Below the pieces are notes generated by a model, which searched no databases, was not told the DNA's origin, and saw only the letters and a list, made by a program, of their open reading frames with translations. A DNA stretch of 64,000 nt, taken from contig DAOKYU010000007.1 of assembly GCA_035325995.1 (NCBI GenBank), positions 106,422-170,421 of the forward strand, in the 5' to 3' direction. Made by a program: the position numbers and the translations under genes. Of this stretch, positions 35,645 through 43,812 are shown piece by piece (positions within the stretch are counted from its first letter, which is position 1; each line of letters opens with the position of its first letter). Source of the stretch: Thermodesulfobacteriota bacterium (GTDB taxonomy: Bacteria; Desulfobacterota_D; UBA1144; Nemesobacterales; UBA2774).

Positions 35645-36577
35645 GTGAAAGAAAAGAAACCGAGACTGCTCGTCATCCTTGGCCCCACGGCATCCGGCAA
35701 GAGCCGGCTCGCGATGGAAATCGCAGGGGCCCTGGACGGTGAGATCGTGAGCTCGGACTCCCTCCAGGTTTATAAGCATCTCGACATAGGAACGGCGAAG
35801 CCCTCCCCCCAAGAGAGGGCCCGGGCGCCGCATCACCTCGTAGACATCCTAGAGCCCGGCGAAGAGTTTAACGCCGGGACCTTCAGGCGTGGGGCCTCTT
35901 CGGTCATAGAGTCTCTCGCCGCGGCCGGTAAAAAAATAATAGTCGCGGGCGGGACGTACCTGTATGTAAAGGCGCTCCTCTCGGGCCTTATCGAGGGCCT
36001 CCCCGCCGACCGCGGGCTGAGGGCCGCGCTCAGGAAGGAGCGGGCGGAGCACGGGCCGGAGTATCTCTACAAGAGGCTCTCATCTGTCGACCCGGAATCG
36101 GCTTCGAAGATTCATCCCAGGGATTACATCAGGACCGAGAGGGCCCTCGAAGTGTACGAGCTAACGGGCCAGAAGATGTCGCTCCTCCAATCACTCCACG
36201 AATTCGGCGTCCGCGATTACGATTACCTCAAAATCGGTATAAACGTCGAGCGCCAGGAGCTCAGGCAGAGAATAGACGAAAGGGTTGACGGCATGATCTC
36301 GGCCGGGCTCGTGGACGAGGTGCGTCGCCTCCGCGCCATGGGATACGGCCCGGGGCTAAAGCCCATGCAGTCCATAGGCTATAAGGAGATGAACGCTTAC
36401 ATCGACGGAGAGATCGGCCTCGAAAGGGCAGTCGAGCTCATAAAGCGCGACACCAAACGCCTGGCCAAGCGCCAGATGACGTGGCTAAGGGCTGATAAGG
36501 AGATTCACTGGCTGGATATTCCGGAGGATATGGGAAAGGTTCTGGAAATTGCCGAGGTATTCTTCCGAGGCGAATGA
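35645..36577 (+). CDS. miaA: tRNA dimethylallyltransferase
   Basis: 310 residues from a GTG. The P-loop GPTASGKS (13-20), IVSSDSLQVYKHLDIGTAKPS, HHLVDILEPGEEFNAGTFR, VAGGTYLYVKALL and GYKEM motifs define MiaA. It prenylates A37 of tRNAs reading UNN codons. 66 bases after pnp on the same strand. The ribosome-binding site is weak. Confidence 0.95.
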   Translation: MKEKKPRLLVILGPTASGKSRLAMEIAGALDGEIVSSDSLQVYKHLDIGTAKPSPQERARAPHHLVDILEPGEEFNAGTFRRGASSVIESLAAAGKKIIVAGGTYLYVKALLSGLIEGLPADRGLRAALRKERAEHGPEYLYKRLSSVDPESASKIHPRDYIRTERALEVYELTGQKMSLLQSLHEFGVRDYDYLKIGINVERQELRQRIDERVDGMISAGLVDEVRRLRAMGYGPGLKPMQSIGYKEMNAYIDGEIGLERAVELIKRDTKRLAKRQMTWLRADKEIHWLDIPEDMGKVLEIAEVFFRGE

Positions 36578-36598
36578 GCCGCACCCTGCAGTAATACG

Positions 36599-37093
36599 TC
36601 ACTCGTACTTCTTGAGCTCCTCGTCCACCTTCTTTAAATACTCGCTTTCGGATTCTTCCCCGGGCGCCGCCGGAATGAATTCGACGTCGTCCCCGGGCCG
36701 TTTGGACTTATGAAGGAAGAGCGCGATACCCACCGCGCCCAGGACGACCGCCATACCGGGCATTACCCAGAGGAGCCAGTTTATCCCCTTTTTCGGGGGC
36801 GACGCGAGTATGGAGTCGCCGTAGCGTTTTACGAAGTAGTCGATCACTTCCTGGTTGGTCTTCCCTTCTTCGAGCTGCTTCCTTATTATCTGCCGCATGT
36901 CGTTCGCAAGGTTCGAGTTCGACTCGGCGACGCTCTGCCCCTGACATACGGGGCACATGAGGAGATAGGCAATCTCGTTAACCCTGTCGTCTAGGCTCTT
37001 CTCGTCGGCAAGGGCGGAGGCGGAAAAGAGGAACAGCACGGTCAGCGCCAGAGTGATGATGCCACTATATTTCTTCGTGTTCGTTAACGTCAT
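36599..37093 (-). CDS. ccmH: CcmH-type cytochrome c maturation protein
   Basis: 164 residues from the ATG at 37093. Signal peptide (about 11-29), then the thioredoxin-like LMCPVCQGQSVAES motif with Cys47 and Cys50, the helical IIRKQLEEGKTNQEVIDYFVKRYGDSIL region and a C-terminal membrane helix (about 105-127). CcmH reduces apocytochrome c in system I, consistent with the c-type cytochrome at 40132. It follows ccmG by 20 bases. Other ccm genes are not in the window. The extra C-terminal tail is acidic. Confidence 0.92.
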   Translation of the reverse strand: MTLTNTKKYSGIITLALTVLFLFSASALADEKSLDDRVNEIAYLLMCPVCQGQSVAESNSNLANDMRQIIRKQLEEGKTNQEVIDYFVKRYGDSILASPPKKGINWLLWVMPGMAVVLGAVGIALFLHKSKRPGDDVEFIPAAPGEESESEYLKKVDEELKKYE

Positions 37094-37113
37094 GATATCG
37101 CTCCGCCCGGCGG

Positions 37114-37665
37114 CTATGAAGTCTCGGCCTCGCCGGGCTTCATGGCCCTTTCGAGGTAATAATCGATTATTTCGCCCGTGAGCGGGCCGTTGTACTTGTC
37201 CCGTATCCTGCCCGTCTCGTCGATAAAGTATGTCTCGGGCACCCCTCCTATACCGAAGTCTACCTGTATCTCCTCTTCGGGGTCTATACCGTGGGGATAT
37301 TGCCCGCCGAACCTCTCCATGTACGACATGGCGTTCTCGTTGTCGTCCCAGACGTTGACGCCGATGAATACGACGTCCCTGTCCTTGTACTTCTGCCACG
37401 CTTCTTCGAGGGCCGGGGCCTCCTGGCGGCAGGGGATGCACCACGACGCCCAGAAGTTGAGGAGCACTGTCTTTCCCTTGAGCTCCTCCGAGGAAATTCT
37501 CTTTCCGTCGTAAAGCTTTATCGTGAACGGAGGGGCCTCCTTTCCGACGAGGGGCGAAGTCTTCGTGATGTCCCTCTCACCGAAGAGCGCATATCCAAGA
37601 ACGGCCAAAATTATCAGGATGACCGCGAGAACGGTATATTTGATGATAGAATTAATTATTCTCAT
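37114..37665 (-). CDS. ccmG: CcmG/DsbE-type thiol:disulfide oxidoreductase
   Basis: 183 residues. One N-terminal membrane helix (about 8-27), then a thioredoxin fold with NFWASWCIPCRQEAP (Cys76, Cys79) and GGVPETYFIDETGRI containing the cis-Pro loop. The GKEAPPF start of the fold is typical of DsbE/CcmG. It transfers electrons to CcmH and apocytochromes in the periplasm. A TATAAT box (37695-37700, minus strand) lies 29 bases upstream, with only a weak -35 element. Confidence 0.92.
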   Translation of the reverse strand: MRIINSIIKYTVLAVILIILAVLGYALFGERDITKTSPLVGKEAPPFTIKLYDGKRISSEELKGKTVLLNFWASWCIPCRQEAPALEEAWQKYKDRDVVFIGVNVWDDNENAMSYMERFGGQYPHGIDPEEEIQVDFGIGGVPETYFIDETGRIRDKYNGPLTGEIIDYYLERAMKPGEAETS

Positions 37666-37747
37666 CTTGCCTGCTTTTCTGGGGAATGAGAGATATTATA
37701 GCCAATCCTGTGAAATTTTCATATTATACGGGATATTAAGACCGTTT

Positions 37748-37769
37748 CGGGCCGGAGGCCCGTTTCTTT
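37748..37769 (+). terminator. Hairpin with T-rich tail between ccmG and the diguanylate cyclase
   Basis: CGGGCC (37748-37753) pairs with GGCCCG (37757-37762) across a 3-base loop, followed by TTTCTTT. It is oriented to stop plus-strand transcripts, yet both genes to its left face the other way, so it may guard against transcription antisense to ccmGH reading through into the next gene. Confidence 0.45.
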
Positions 37770-37798
37770 CACAACCCGGCGAAATCCCGGGGGCGTTG

Positions 37799-37807
37799 TG
37801 CTATAAT
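37799..37807 (+). promoter_or_regulatory. Extended -10 promoter of the diguanylate cyclase gene
   Basis: TG-C-TATAAT (37799-37807) is a perfect extended -10 element; the -35 position is poor. A start near 37814 leaves a leader of about 37 bases. Confidence 0.5.
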
Positions 37808-37850
37808 AAAAGCTCAGGGTTATGGGTTTTTCCCCGGCAATAATATATAC

Positions 37851-39608
37851 ATGAACAGCGACTACGATAATGTCGGGAACGGCAGCATGAGGTTTCATGA
37901 CGAAGAGGTGGAGCGTTACAGGGCTCTCCTCGAATACGGGGTTCTCGACACTGCGCCGGAAGAGGCGTTCGACGAGATATCCCGTCTCGCCGCTTATATA
38001 TGCAAAACCCCCATCGCGCTGATTACATTCGTCGATGAGGGCCGGGAATGGTTTAAATCCGTGACCGGCCTCGACGCGGACATTTCCGAAGTCCCCAGGG
38101 ACAAGTCTTTCGGGGCGTACGTGATTAATAACCAGGGCGACTTTCTGTCTATATCCAACCCGCTCGAAGACGACAGGACAAAGCGTAATCCTTTTCTTAA
38201 CAAATTGAAGGACATAAATTTTATAGCGGGGGTCCCTCTCACGGACGACGCCGGACACAAGCTCGGGTCGCTCTCGGTCATGGGATTCACCCCGAAGGAA
38301 TTGAGCTCCGAGCAGATATCCATGCTGCATACGATAGCGAGGAAGGTCGTGCTCCAGCTCGAAAAGAACCGGAACGCCGTCGAAGAGCGGGAGAGACGGC
38401 ATGAGACGGGGCTCAGGGTCGCCGCGGCCTCCGGCGACGTTCTCGAGAATAACGGCTCCGCGAAGGAAGAAGACAGCGAATATTCAGCCCCTGCCCCGGA
38501 TAACCCGGTCTTGAAAGCCGAAGCCGGGACGGTTAATCCCGAAGCGGGGGCGGATGAAGAAGGCCCCGAAGCCATACGAAACGAGATAAGGGGCAGGCTT
38601 GGGGATCTCGAGAGACAGAACAAAAAACTCCTTCTTTTATGCGAGATGGACGAGCTTTTACAGGCTTCGAGGACGGAGGAAGAGGTTTATACGATAATAG
38701 CCCATTATTCGAAGCTTCTTTTTCCCGAGGGCTCGGGCGGACTTTTCATTTTCAACGATATTCTTACGCTGCTCGAATGCGTTACGAGCTGGGGCGAAAT
38801 AAAAAGCCAGCGCGAGTTCCTCCCGGACAAGTGCTGGGCGCTCAGGCTCGCCAGGGTGCACATGTCGAACAGCCTAAGCCGGGAGCTTTACTGCCAGCAC
38901 CTCGACCATTCGGAATCCGTAAACTACTTCTGCGCGCCGCTGGTTGCCAGGGGGAAGACGCTCGGTCTCCTATACATCGAGCAGGGGAGTTCTTCCGGAA
39001 GCGAGACCGACGCCCACGCACGGCATGCGTACGACCAGCACATTGCCGCGACTGCGGCCAAGCTTTCGGCCCTTAGCCTGGCCAACATCCAGCATCACGA
39101 GTCTCTCAAGAATTTCGCCATATACGATTCGCTTACCGGGCTCTTCAACAGGCGCTACATGGAAGAAACCCTGAAGCGCGAGATAAGCAGGGTGACACGT
39201 AACAAGGAGCCGCTCGGGCTTATAATGATAGACATCGACCATTTCAAGCAGTTCAACGACACATACGGCCACACGGCCGGGGACATGCTGCTCAAAAGTA
39301 TCGGGGATTTCTTCAGGGACAGCATCAGGCGCGAGGACATCGCATGCCGTTACGGGGGAGAGGAGTTCGTTCTCATTCTTCCCGGCTCGTCGCTCGAAAA
39401 TACCTTCCGGAGGGCCGAGCAGCTCCACGAGGAAATAAAGCGCGTCCGCGTGAGGCACAGGGGCGGGTTCATAAGCTCGGTCCAGGTTTCTATGGGCGTC
39501 GTGGTCTTCTCCGAGCACGGCAATTCGGCCGAGCTCCTCCTGGAATCCGCCGACAAGGCCCTGTACAAGGCGAAGTCCCTCGGCCGGAACAGGATAGTAG
39601 TAGCCTGA
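37851..39608 (+). CDS. GAF-GAF-GGDEF diguanylate cyclase
   Basis: 585 residues, soluble. An N-terminal GAF domain (about 20-180: YGVLDTAPEEAFDEISRLAAYIC, FKSVTGLDA, DKSFGAYVI, NFIAGVPLTDDAGHKLGSL), a low-complexity linker, a second GAF (about 260-410) and a C-terminal GGDEF domain. The active site is GGEEF at 502-506. An RxxD inhibitory site (Arg493-Asp496) lies the standard five residues before it, so the enzyme should make cyclic di-GMP and be product-inhibited. The first GAF resembles those reported in stress or light sensors, but no cofactor Cys is evident. No Shine-Dalgarno sequence precedes the ATG. Confidence 0.93.
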   Translation: MNSDYDNVGNGSMRFHDEEVERYRALLEYGVLDTAPEEAFDEISRLAAYICKTPIALITFVDEGREWFKSVTGLDADISEVPRDKSFGAYVINNQGDFLSISNPLEDDRTKRNPFLNKLKDINFIAGVPLTDDAGHKLGSLSVMGFTPKELSSEQISMLHTIARKVVLQLEKNRNAVEERERRHETGLRVAAASGDVLENNGSAKEEDSEYSAPAPDNPVLKAEAGTVNPEAGADEEGPEAIRNEIRGRLGDLERQNKKLLLLCEMDELLQASRTEEEVYTIIAHYSKLLFPEGSGGLFIFNDILTLLECVTSWGEIKSQREFLPDKCWALRLARVHMSNSLSRELYCQHLDHSESVNYFCAPLVARGKTLGLLYIEQGSSSGSETDAHARHAYDQHIAATAAKLSALSLANIQHHESLKNFAIYDSLTGLFNRRYMEETLKREISRVTRNKEPLGLIMIDIDHFKQFNDTYGHTAGDMLLKSIGDFFRDSIRREDIACRYGGEEFVLILPGSSLENTFRRAEQLHEEIKRVRVRHRGGFISSVQVSMGVVVFSEHGNSAELLLESADKALYKAKSLGRNRIVVA

Positions 39609-39656
39609 CGGCGACGCCCGGAAACCGGGCGACCCGCCGATTTCACGTCCCGCTTC

Positions 39657-40055
39657 TCAGTCGGCCGAAGCCGGGGTTCCCTTGAAGCTCTTTAGATTCT
39701 CGGCGCTCTCGAAATAATAGACGCTGCCGTCGGGGGCCGCGCCTATGACTGCAGCCGCCTTATCCACCTGCTGCCCGCTAACCGGGTCCACGGCCACCCT
39801 GCTCTCCGCGCTCGCTTTCAGGCGCGCCTCGCACATCTCGCAGCAACCGTAGTAGGTTTTGTCCTCGACGACGACGGGTATCTGCTCCTTGGGGAAGACG
39901 TGGTCCGTCATCATGCATACGTACTTGGACTCGACCCGGGTCACTGCGGGCGAGCCGTTATCGGCCCTTGATTCGCTGAGCTGAAATCCAAATACCGCGG
40001 CCATGCAAAGGGCGGCAAGGGCGAATGCCTTCAATGTCAACATTCTCGTATTCAT
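39657..40055 (-). CDS. Exported TRASH/YHS-like metal-binding protein
   Basis: 132 residues. Signal peptide (about 8-31, cleavage near SRA-DN). A cysteine set YVCMM...YYGCCEMC resembles the TRASH motif (first Cys about 23 residues from the second, then Cx3C). A C-terminal segment DPVSGQQVDKAAA...VYYFESAENLKSF matches the YHS domain layout but lacks its cysteines. Such domains bind Cu or other soft metals. It is the last gene of the Cus-type operon, 76 bases after the cytochrome gene, with AAGGAGG before its ATG. A periplasmic copper-binding or metal-delivery role is inferred. Confidence 0.75.
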   Translation of the reverse strand: MNTRMLTLKAFALAALCMAAVFGFQLSESRADNGSPAVTRVESKYVCMMTDHVFPKEQIPVVVEDKTYYGCCEMCEARLKASAESRVAVDPVSGQQVDKAAAVIGAAPDGSVYYFESAENLKSFKGTPASAD

Positions 40056-40131
40056 ATCTGTTTCCTCCTTGAAGTGGAATCCGGAATTAAAATTATATAC
40101 GACGTTTCCTTTGTTAAAAACGAAATCTTAA

Positions 40132-40641
40132 TCAGTGTCCGTTTTCGTGCGTGTGCCCGTCCGACTCTTCTTTCATGCGCTCATAGTCATCGGTAGTCAT
40201 ACCGGGCAGCCTGTCCACGAACGCCGCTATTGCCCATATCTCGTCGTCCGTGTGTGTCGAGCCGAATTCGAGCATCGCGGTCATCTTGATGCCGTGCTTC
40301 ACCACCCAGAAGGTCTCGCGCGGCTCGAGCCCCCCGGCGATTTCTGTAAGCGCCGGGGGAGGCGGGTTGAATCCCTTCGCCGGCTCCGCGCCCGGAGCGC
40401 CGTGACATCCGGAGCACATGTCGTCGTAGAGGCCGAAGCCCTTCTCTACGAGCGAAGGGTCGTCAAGGGCCGGAGCGCTTATGTCCCTCGAATGATACTC
40501 TATGGACCTGTCCCTGGCCTCCGTCAGTATCCACTCAACGGGCTTTGTGTGAGGCTCCGTGGCCGCGACGTTGTAGCGGCCCGAATAGATGTAATAAAAA
40601 GCACCGCCTATAATAACTACCAGGAGAAATATGGTTTTCAT
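40132..40641 (-). CDS. Membrane-anchored c-type cytochrome in the Cus operon
   Basis: 169 residues from the ATG at 40641, preceded by GGAGGGAGG. The N-terminal helix (about 4-18) lacks a clear cleavage site, so it is probably an anchor. The heme site CSGCH is at 76-80 and the likely axial Met123 in GIKMTAMLEFG; one heme. The C-terminus is His-rich (DGHTHENGH). The fold matches small class I cytochromes with a Pro-rich loop (FNPPPPAL). It lies 13 bases after cusA. A cytochrome inside a copper-efflux operon is unusual; oxidation of Cu(I) or electron transfer to a partner is possible but unproven. Confidence 0.88.
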   Translation of the reverse strand: MKTIFLLVVIIGGAFYYIYSGRYNVAATEPHTKPVEWILTEARDRSIEYHSRDISAPALDDPSLVEKGFGLYDDMCSGCHGAPGAEPAKGFNPPPPALTEIAGGLEPRETFWVVKHGIKMTAMLEFGSTHTDDEIWAIAAFVDRLPGMTTDDYERMKEESDGHTHENGH

Positions 40642-40654
40642 GTTACCTCCCTCC

Positions 40655-43600
40655 TTATGGTTTAGCTTCACCCGTCAGCTTCCTTCCTTTCCAGAAGGAA
40701 TAAACCACAGGGATAATTATAAGCGTAAGTGCGGTCGAAGTAACGAGCCCCCCGACCATCGGCGCCGCGATTCTTTTTACCATGTCGGCCCCTGCCCCCG
40801 TGCTCCACATGAGCGGCATCAGGCCCAGTATAGTCGTTGCGACCGTCATCATCTTCGGCCTCACCCTCTGCACGGCGCCTTCCATTATCGCTTCGTCGAG
40901 GTCTTTCTCCGTTTTCATGGAGCCGCTCCCGACCCTTCTTTCGTAGGCCTCGTCTAGGTACATGATCATGACTATGCCCGTCCCGGCCGCGAGCCCCGCG
41001 AGCGCGATTATCCCCACCCACACTGCTATGCTCATGTTGTATCCGAGAAGATACAGAATCCAGACGCTCCCTATGAGAGAGAAGGGGACCGTGAAGAGAA
41101 CGATGAAGGATTCGGTCACGGAGCTGAAATTGATGTAGAGGAGAAGGAATATTATGAAGATCGTGAGCGGGAGAATATAGGACAGCCTCTCCTTTACACG
41201 TTGTAAATATTCGTACTGCCCCGCCCATTCGAGGTAGTAGCCCGCCGGCAGCTCGACCTTCTCCCGTATGATTTCCTTGGCCTCGTTCACATACCCCTCG
41301 TAGTCCTTTCCTGAGGCGTCGATGAAGACGTAGCCCACCTTCTGCCCGTCCTCGTTCCTTATCTCGGAAGGGCCGGTGCTGAAGCTTATGTCGGCGAGGA
41401 GCGTAACGGGCACCTGTGCCCCGGAAGGGGTGCCGACGAGGACTCTTTCGAGCCTTTCGGGATCCGTCCTGAAATCCCTTTGGTACCGGACGTTGACGGG
41501 GTATCTCTCCTGTCCCTCGACCGTCTGCGAGATGTTCTTCCCGCCTATGGCCGTTTCGATCACTTCCCCTACGTCGCCGACCGTGAGGCCGTACCTGGCC
41601 GCCTTCTCGCGGCTTATGTCGAAGTCGAGGAAGTATCCGCCCGTGATCCTCTCGGCGAAGACGCTCCTAGTCCCGGGCGTGCCGGAGAGGGCTTTTTCGA
41701 TTGAGGTGCCAATCTTCTCTATCGTTTTAAGGTTGGGGCCGAACACCTTTATGCCGAGGTTGCTCCTGAAGCCCGAGGTCAGCATTTCCGTTCGCGTCTG
41801 TATCGGCATCCAGAATATATTCGCCATTCCGGGGAACTTTACCGCATCGTTCATTTCGGCTATAAGCTTGTCCCACGTCATGCCCTCGCGCCATTCGGAT
41901 TCGGGCTTTAACGTGACGACCGTCTCGACCATGCTGAGCGGCGCGGGGTCGGTCGGGGATTCCGAGCGGCCGATCTTTCCGAACACCCTTTCGACCTCGG
42001 GGAACTGCTTGAGCATCCGGTCCTGTATTTGGAGGACGCGCGTCGCCTCCGTTATCGACATGCCGGGCACGGCTGTAGGCATGTAAAGAATCGTCCCCTC
42101 GTTTAAAGGCGGCATGAACTCCGAGCCGAGCTTTAAAAACGGCACAATCGTCAGGAGGAAGAGCACGATCGAAGTTATGAGCACGGTCGGCTTCCAGCGG
42201 AGGACGAATTTCATCACCGGGTCGTAGAGCTTTATAAAGAACCTGCTTATCGGGTTCGTCTCCTCGGGCTTTATCCTGCCCGTGACGAGGAGCGCTATGA
42301 GCGCCGGGGTTATCGTTATCGCGAGGAGGGACGAGAAGAACATGATAAACGTCTTCGTGAAGGCGAGGGGCTTAAAGAGCCTCCCCTCCTGGTATTCGAG
42401 GGTGAAGACGGGGAGGAACGAAACCGTTATTATGAGGAGCGAAAAGAATACCGGCCTTCCGACCTCCTTCATCCCTTCCATCACGGCCCGGAACCTGTCG
42501 CCTTTCTCGCCTTCCTCCTGCCACTTCTCGAGCTTCTTGTGAACGTTCTCTATGAGCACGATGGACGCGTCGACCATCTCGCCTATGGCTATCGCGATCC
42601 CGCCGAGCGACATTATATTCGCGTTGAGTCCCATGTAGTACATCGGTATGAACGCCATGAGAACCCCTATCGGTATCGAGATTATGGGGATCGCGGCGCT
42701 CCTCCAGTGAAGGAGGAAAACGATTATGACGAGGCTCACGATTATCATTTCCTCGATCAGGGTCCCGCGCAGCGTATCTATCGCTCTCTCGATGAGATTC
42801 GACCTGTCGTACGTCGTGACGATTTCGACTCCCTCGGGGAGCGACGGCTTCACGTCTTCGAGCTTCTGTTTTACCCTCTCGATGACGTCGAGGGCGTTCT
42901 CGCCGTAGCGCATGACGACTATGCCGCCGACGGTCTCACCCTTGCCGTCGAGCTCGGCGGCCCCGCGTCTCATGTCGGGCCCGAGGTGAACGGACGCGAC
43001 GTCCCTCACGAGAACCGGCGTCCCGTTTCCGTTCGTGCCTATGGAAATGTTCTCTATGTCTTCCGTCGATTCTATGTATCCCCGTCCCCTGACGAAATAC
43101 TCGGTGGAGGCGAGCTCGACGACCCTGCCGCCGACGTCGTTGTTGCTCCTTCTCACCGCATCGATAACGTCGTTTACGGGTATCCCGTACGCCAGGAGCT
43201 TGTTCGGATCGATTTCTATCTGGTACTGCTTGACGAACCCCCCGACGCTCGCTACCTCGGCCACGCCGGGGACGGATTCGAGCCAGTAGCGGAGATACCA
43301 GTCCTGGAGGCTCCTAAGCTCGGAGAGGTCTCTCGTTCCGGTCTCGTCGGTGAGCGCGTACTGGAAGACCCAGCCAACGCCCGTCGCGTCGGGCCCGAGG
43401 GTAGGGGTCACGCCTTCGGGGAGCTTTCCGGCGACCTCGTTCAGGTATTCGAGCACCCTGCTCCTCGCCCAGTAAATGTCGGTCCCGTCCTCGAATATGA
43501 TGTAGACGAGTGACGTCCCGAACATCGACTGCCCCCTCACGGCGCTCACGCCGGGCGCTGCTATCATGCTCGTAACTATCGGGTACGTAATCTGGTCCTC

Positions 43601-43783
43601 TATGATGTCGGGGCTCCGGCCGTCCCAGTCGGTGTAGACGATTACCTGGACGTCCGAGAGGTCGGGGATGGCGTCGAGCGGCGTATTCTTCATCGCCCAG
43701 TAGCCCCAGACGGCCATGAAAGCGACTATGGTAATCGTGATGAACCTGTTTTTCGCCGAGTATTCTATTATCCTGTCTATCAT
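40655..43783 (-). CDS. cusA: CusA-type heavy-metal RND efflux pump
   Basis: 1042 residues from MIDRIIEYSAKNRF; ACGGAGACAGAG precedes the ATG. HME-RND features: DALPDLSD-like DAIPDLSDVQV, GGIAIAIGEMVDASIVLIEN with the proton-relay Asp405, and twelve predicted membrane helices. The three Met that carry Cu(I)/Ag(I) in E. coli CusA (573, 623, 672) align with Met568 (ILYMP), Met618 (APLSMVET) and Met667 (RTEMLTSG). This points to monovalent Cu/Ag rather than Zn/Co/Cd. It pumps metal out through the TolC-like channel encoded upstream. cusB ends 29 bases before its start. Confidence 0.95.
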   Translation of the reverse strand: MIDRIIEYSAKNRFITITIVAFMAVWGYWAMKNTPLDAIPDLSDVQVIVYTDWDGRSPDIIEDQITYPIVTSMIAAPGVSAVRGQSMFGTSLVYIIFEDGTDIYWARSRVLEYLNEVAGKLPEGVTPTLGPDATGVGWVFQYALTDETGTRDLSELRSLQDWYLRYWLESVPGVAEVASVGGFVKQYQIEIDPNKLLAYGIPVNDVIDAVRRSNNDVGGRVVELASTEYFVRGRGYIESTEDIENISIGTNGNGTPVLVRDVASVHLGPDMRRGAAELDGKGETVGGIVVMRYGENALDVIERVKQKLEDVKPSLPEGVEIVTTYDRSNLIERAIDTLRGTLIEEMIIVSLVIIVFLLHWRSAAIPIISIPIGVLMAFIPMYYMGLNANIMSLGGIAIAIGEMVDASIVLIENVHKKLEKWQEEGEKGDRFRAVMEGMKEVGRPVFFSLLIITVSFLPVFTLEYQEGRLFKPLAFTKTFIMFFSSLLAITITPALIALLVTGRIKPEETNPISRFFIKLYDPVMKFVLRWKPTVLITSIVLFLLTIVPFLKLGSEFMPPLNEGTILYMPTAVPGMSITEATRVLQIQDRMLKQFPEVERVFGKIGRSESPTDPAPLSMVETVVTLKPESEWREGMTWDKLIAEMNDAVKFPGMANIFWMPIQTRTEMLTSGFRSNLGIKVFGPNLKTIEKIGTSIEKALSGTPGTRSVFAERITGGYFLDFDISREKAARYGLTVGDVGEVIETAIGGKNISQTVEGQERYPVNVRYQRDFRTDPERLERVLVGTPSGAQVPVTLLADISFSTGPSEIRNEDGQKVGYVFIDASGKDYEGYVNEAKEIIREKVELPAGYYLEWAGQYEYLQRVKERLSYILPLTIFIIFLLLYINFSSVTESFIVLFTVPFSLIGSVWILYLLGYNMSIAVWVGIIALAGLAAGTGIVMIMYLDEAYERRVGSGSMKTEKDLDEAIMEGAVQRVRPKMMTVATTILGLMPLMWSTGAGADMVKRIAAPMVGGLVTSTALTLIIIPVVYSFWKGRKLTGEAKP

Positions 43784-43812
43784 CTCTGTCTCCGTCGGAT
43801 ATGCCGCGCCGG

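Noticed and set aside
40655..43513. Large plus-strand frames opposite cusA and cusB
   Set aside because: Antisense shadows of GC-rich genes with clear RND and adaptor motifs on the minus strand.
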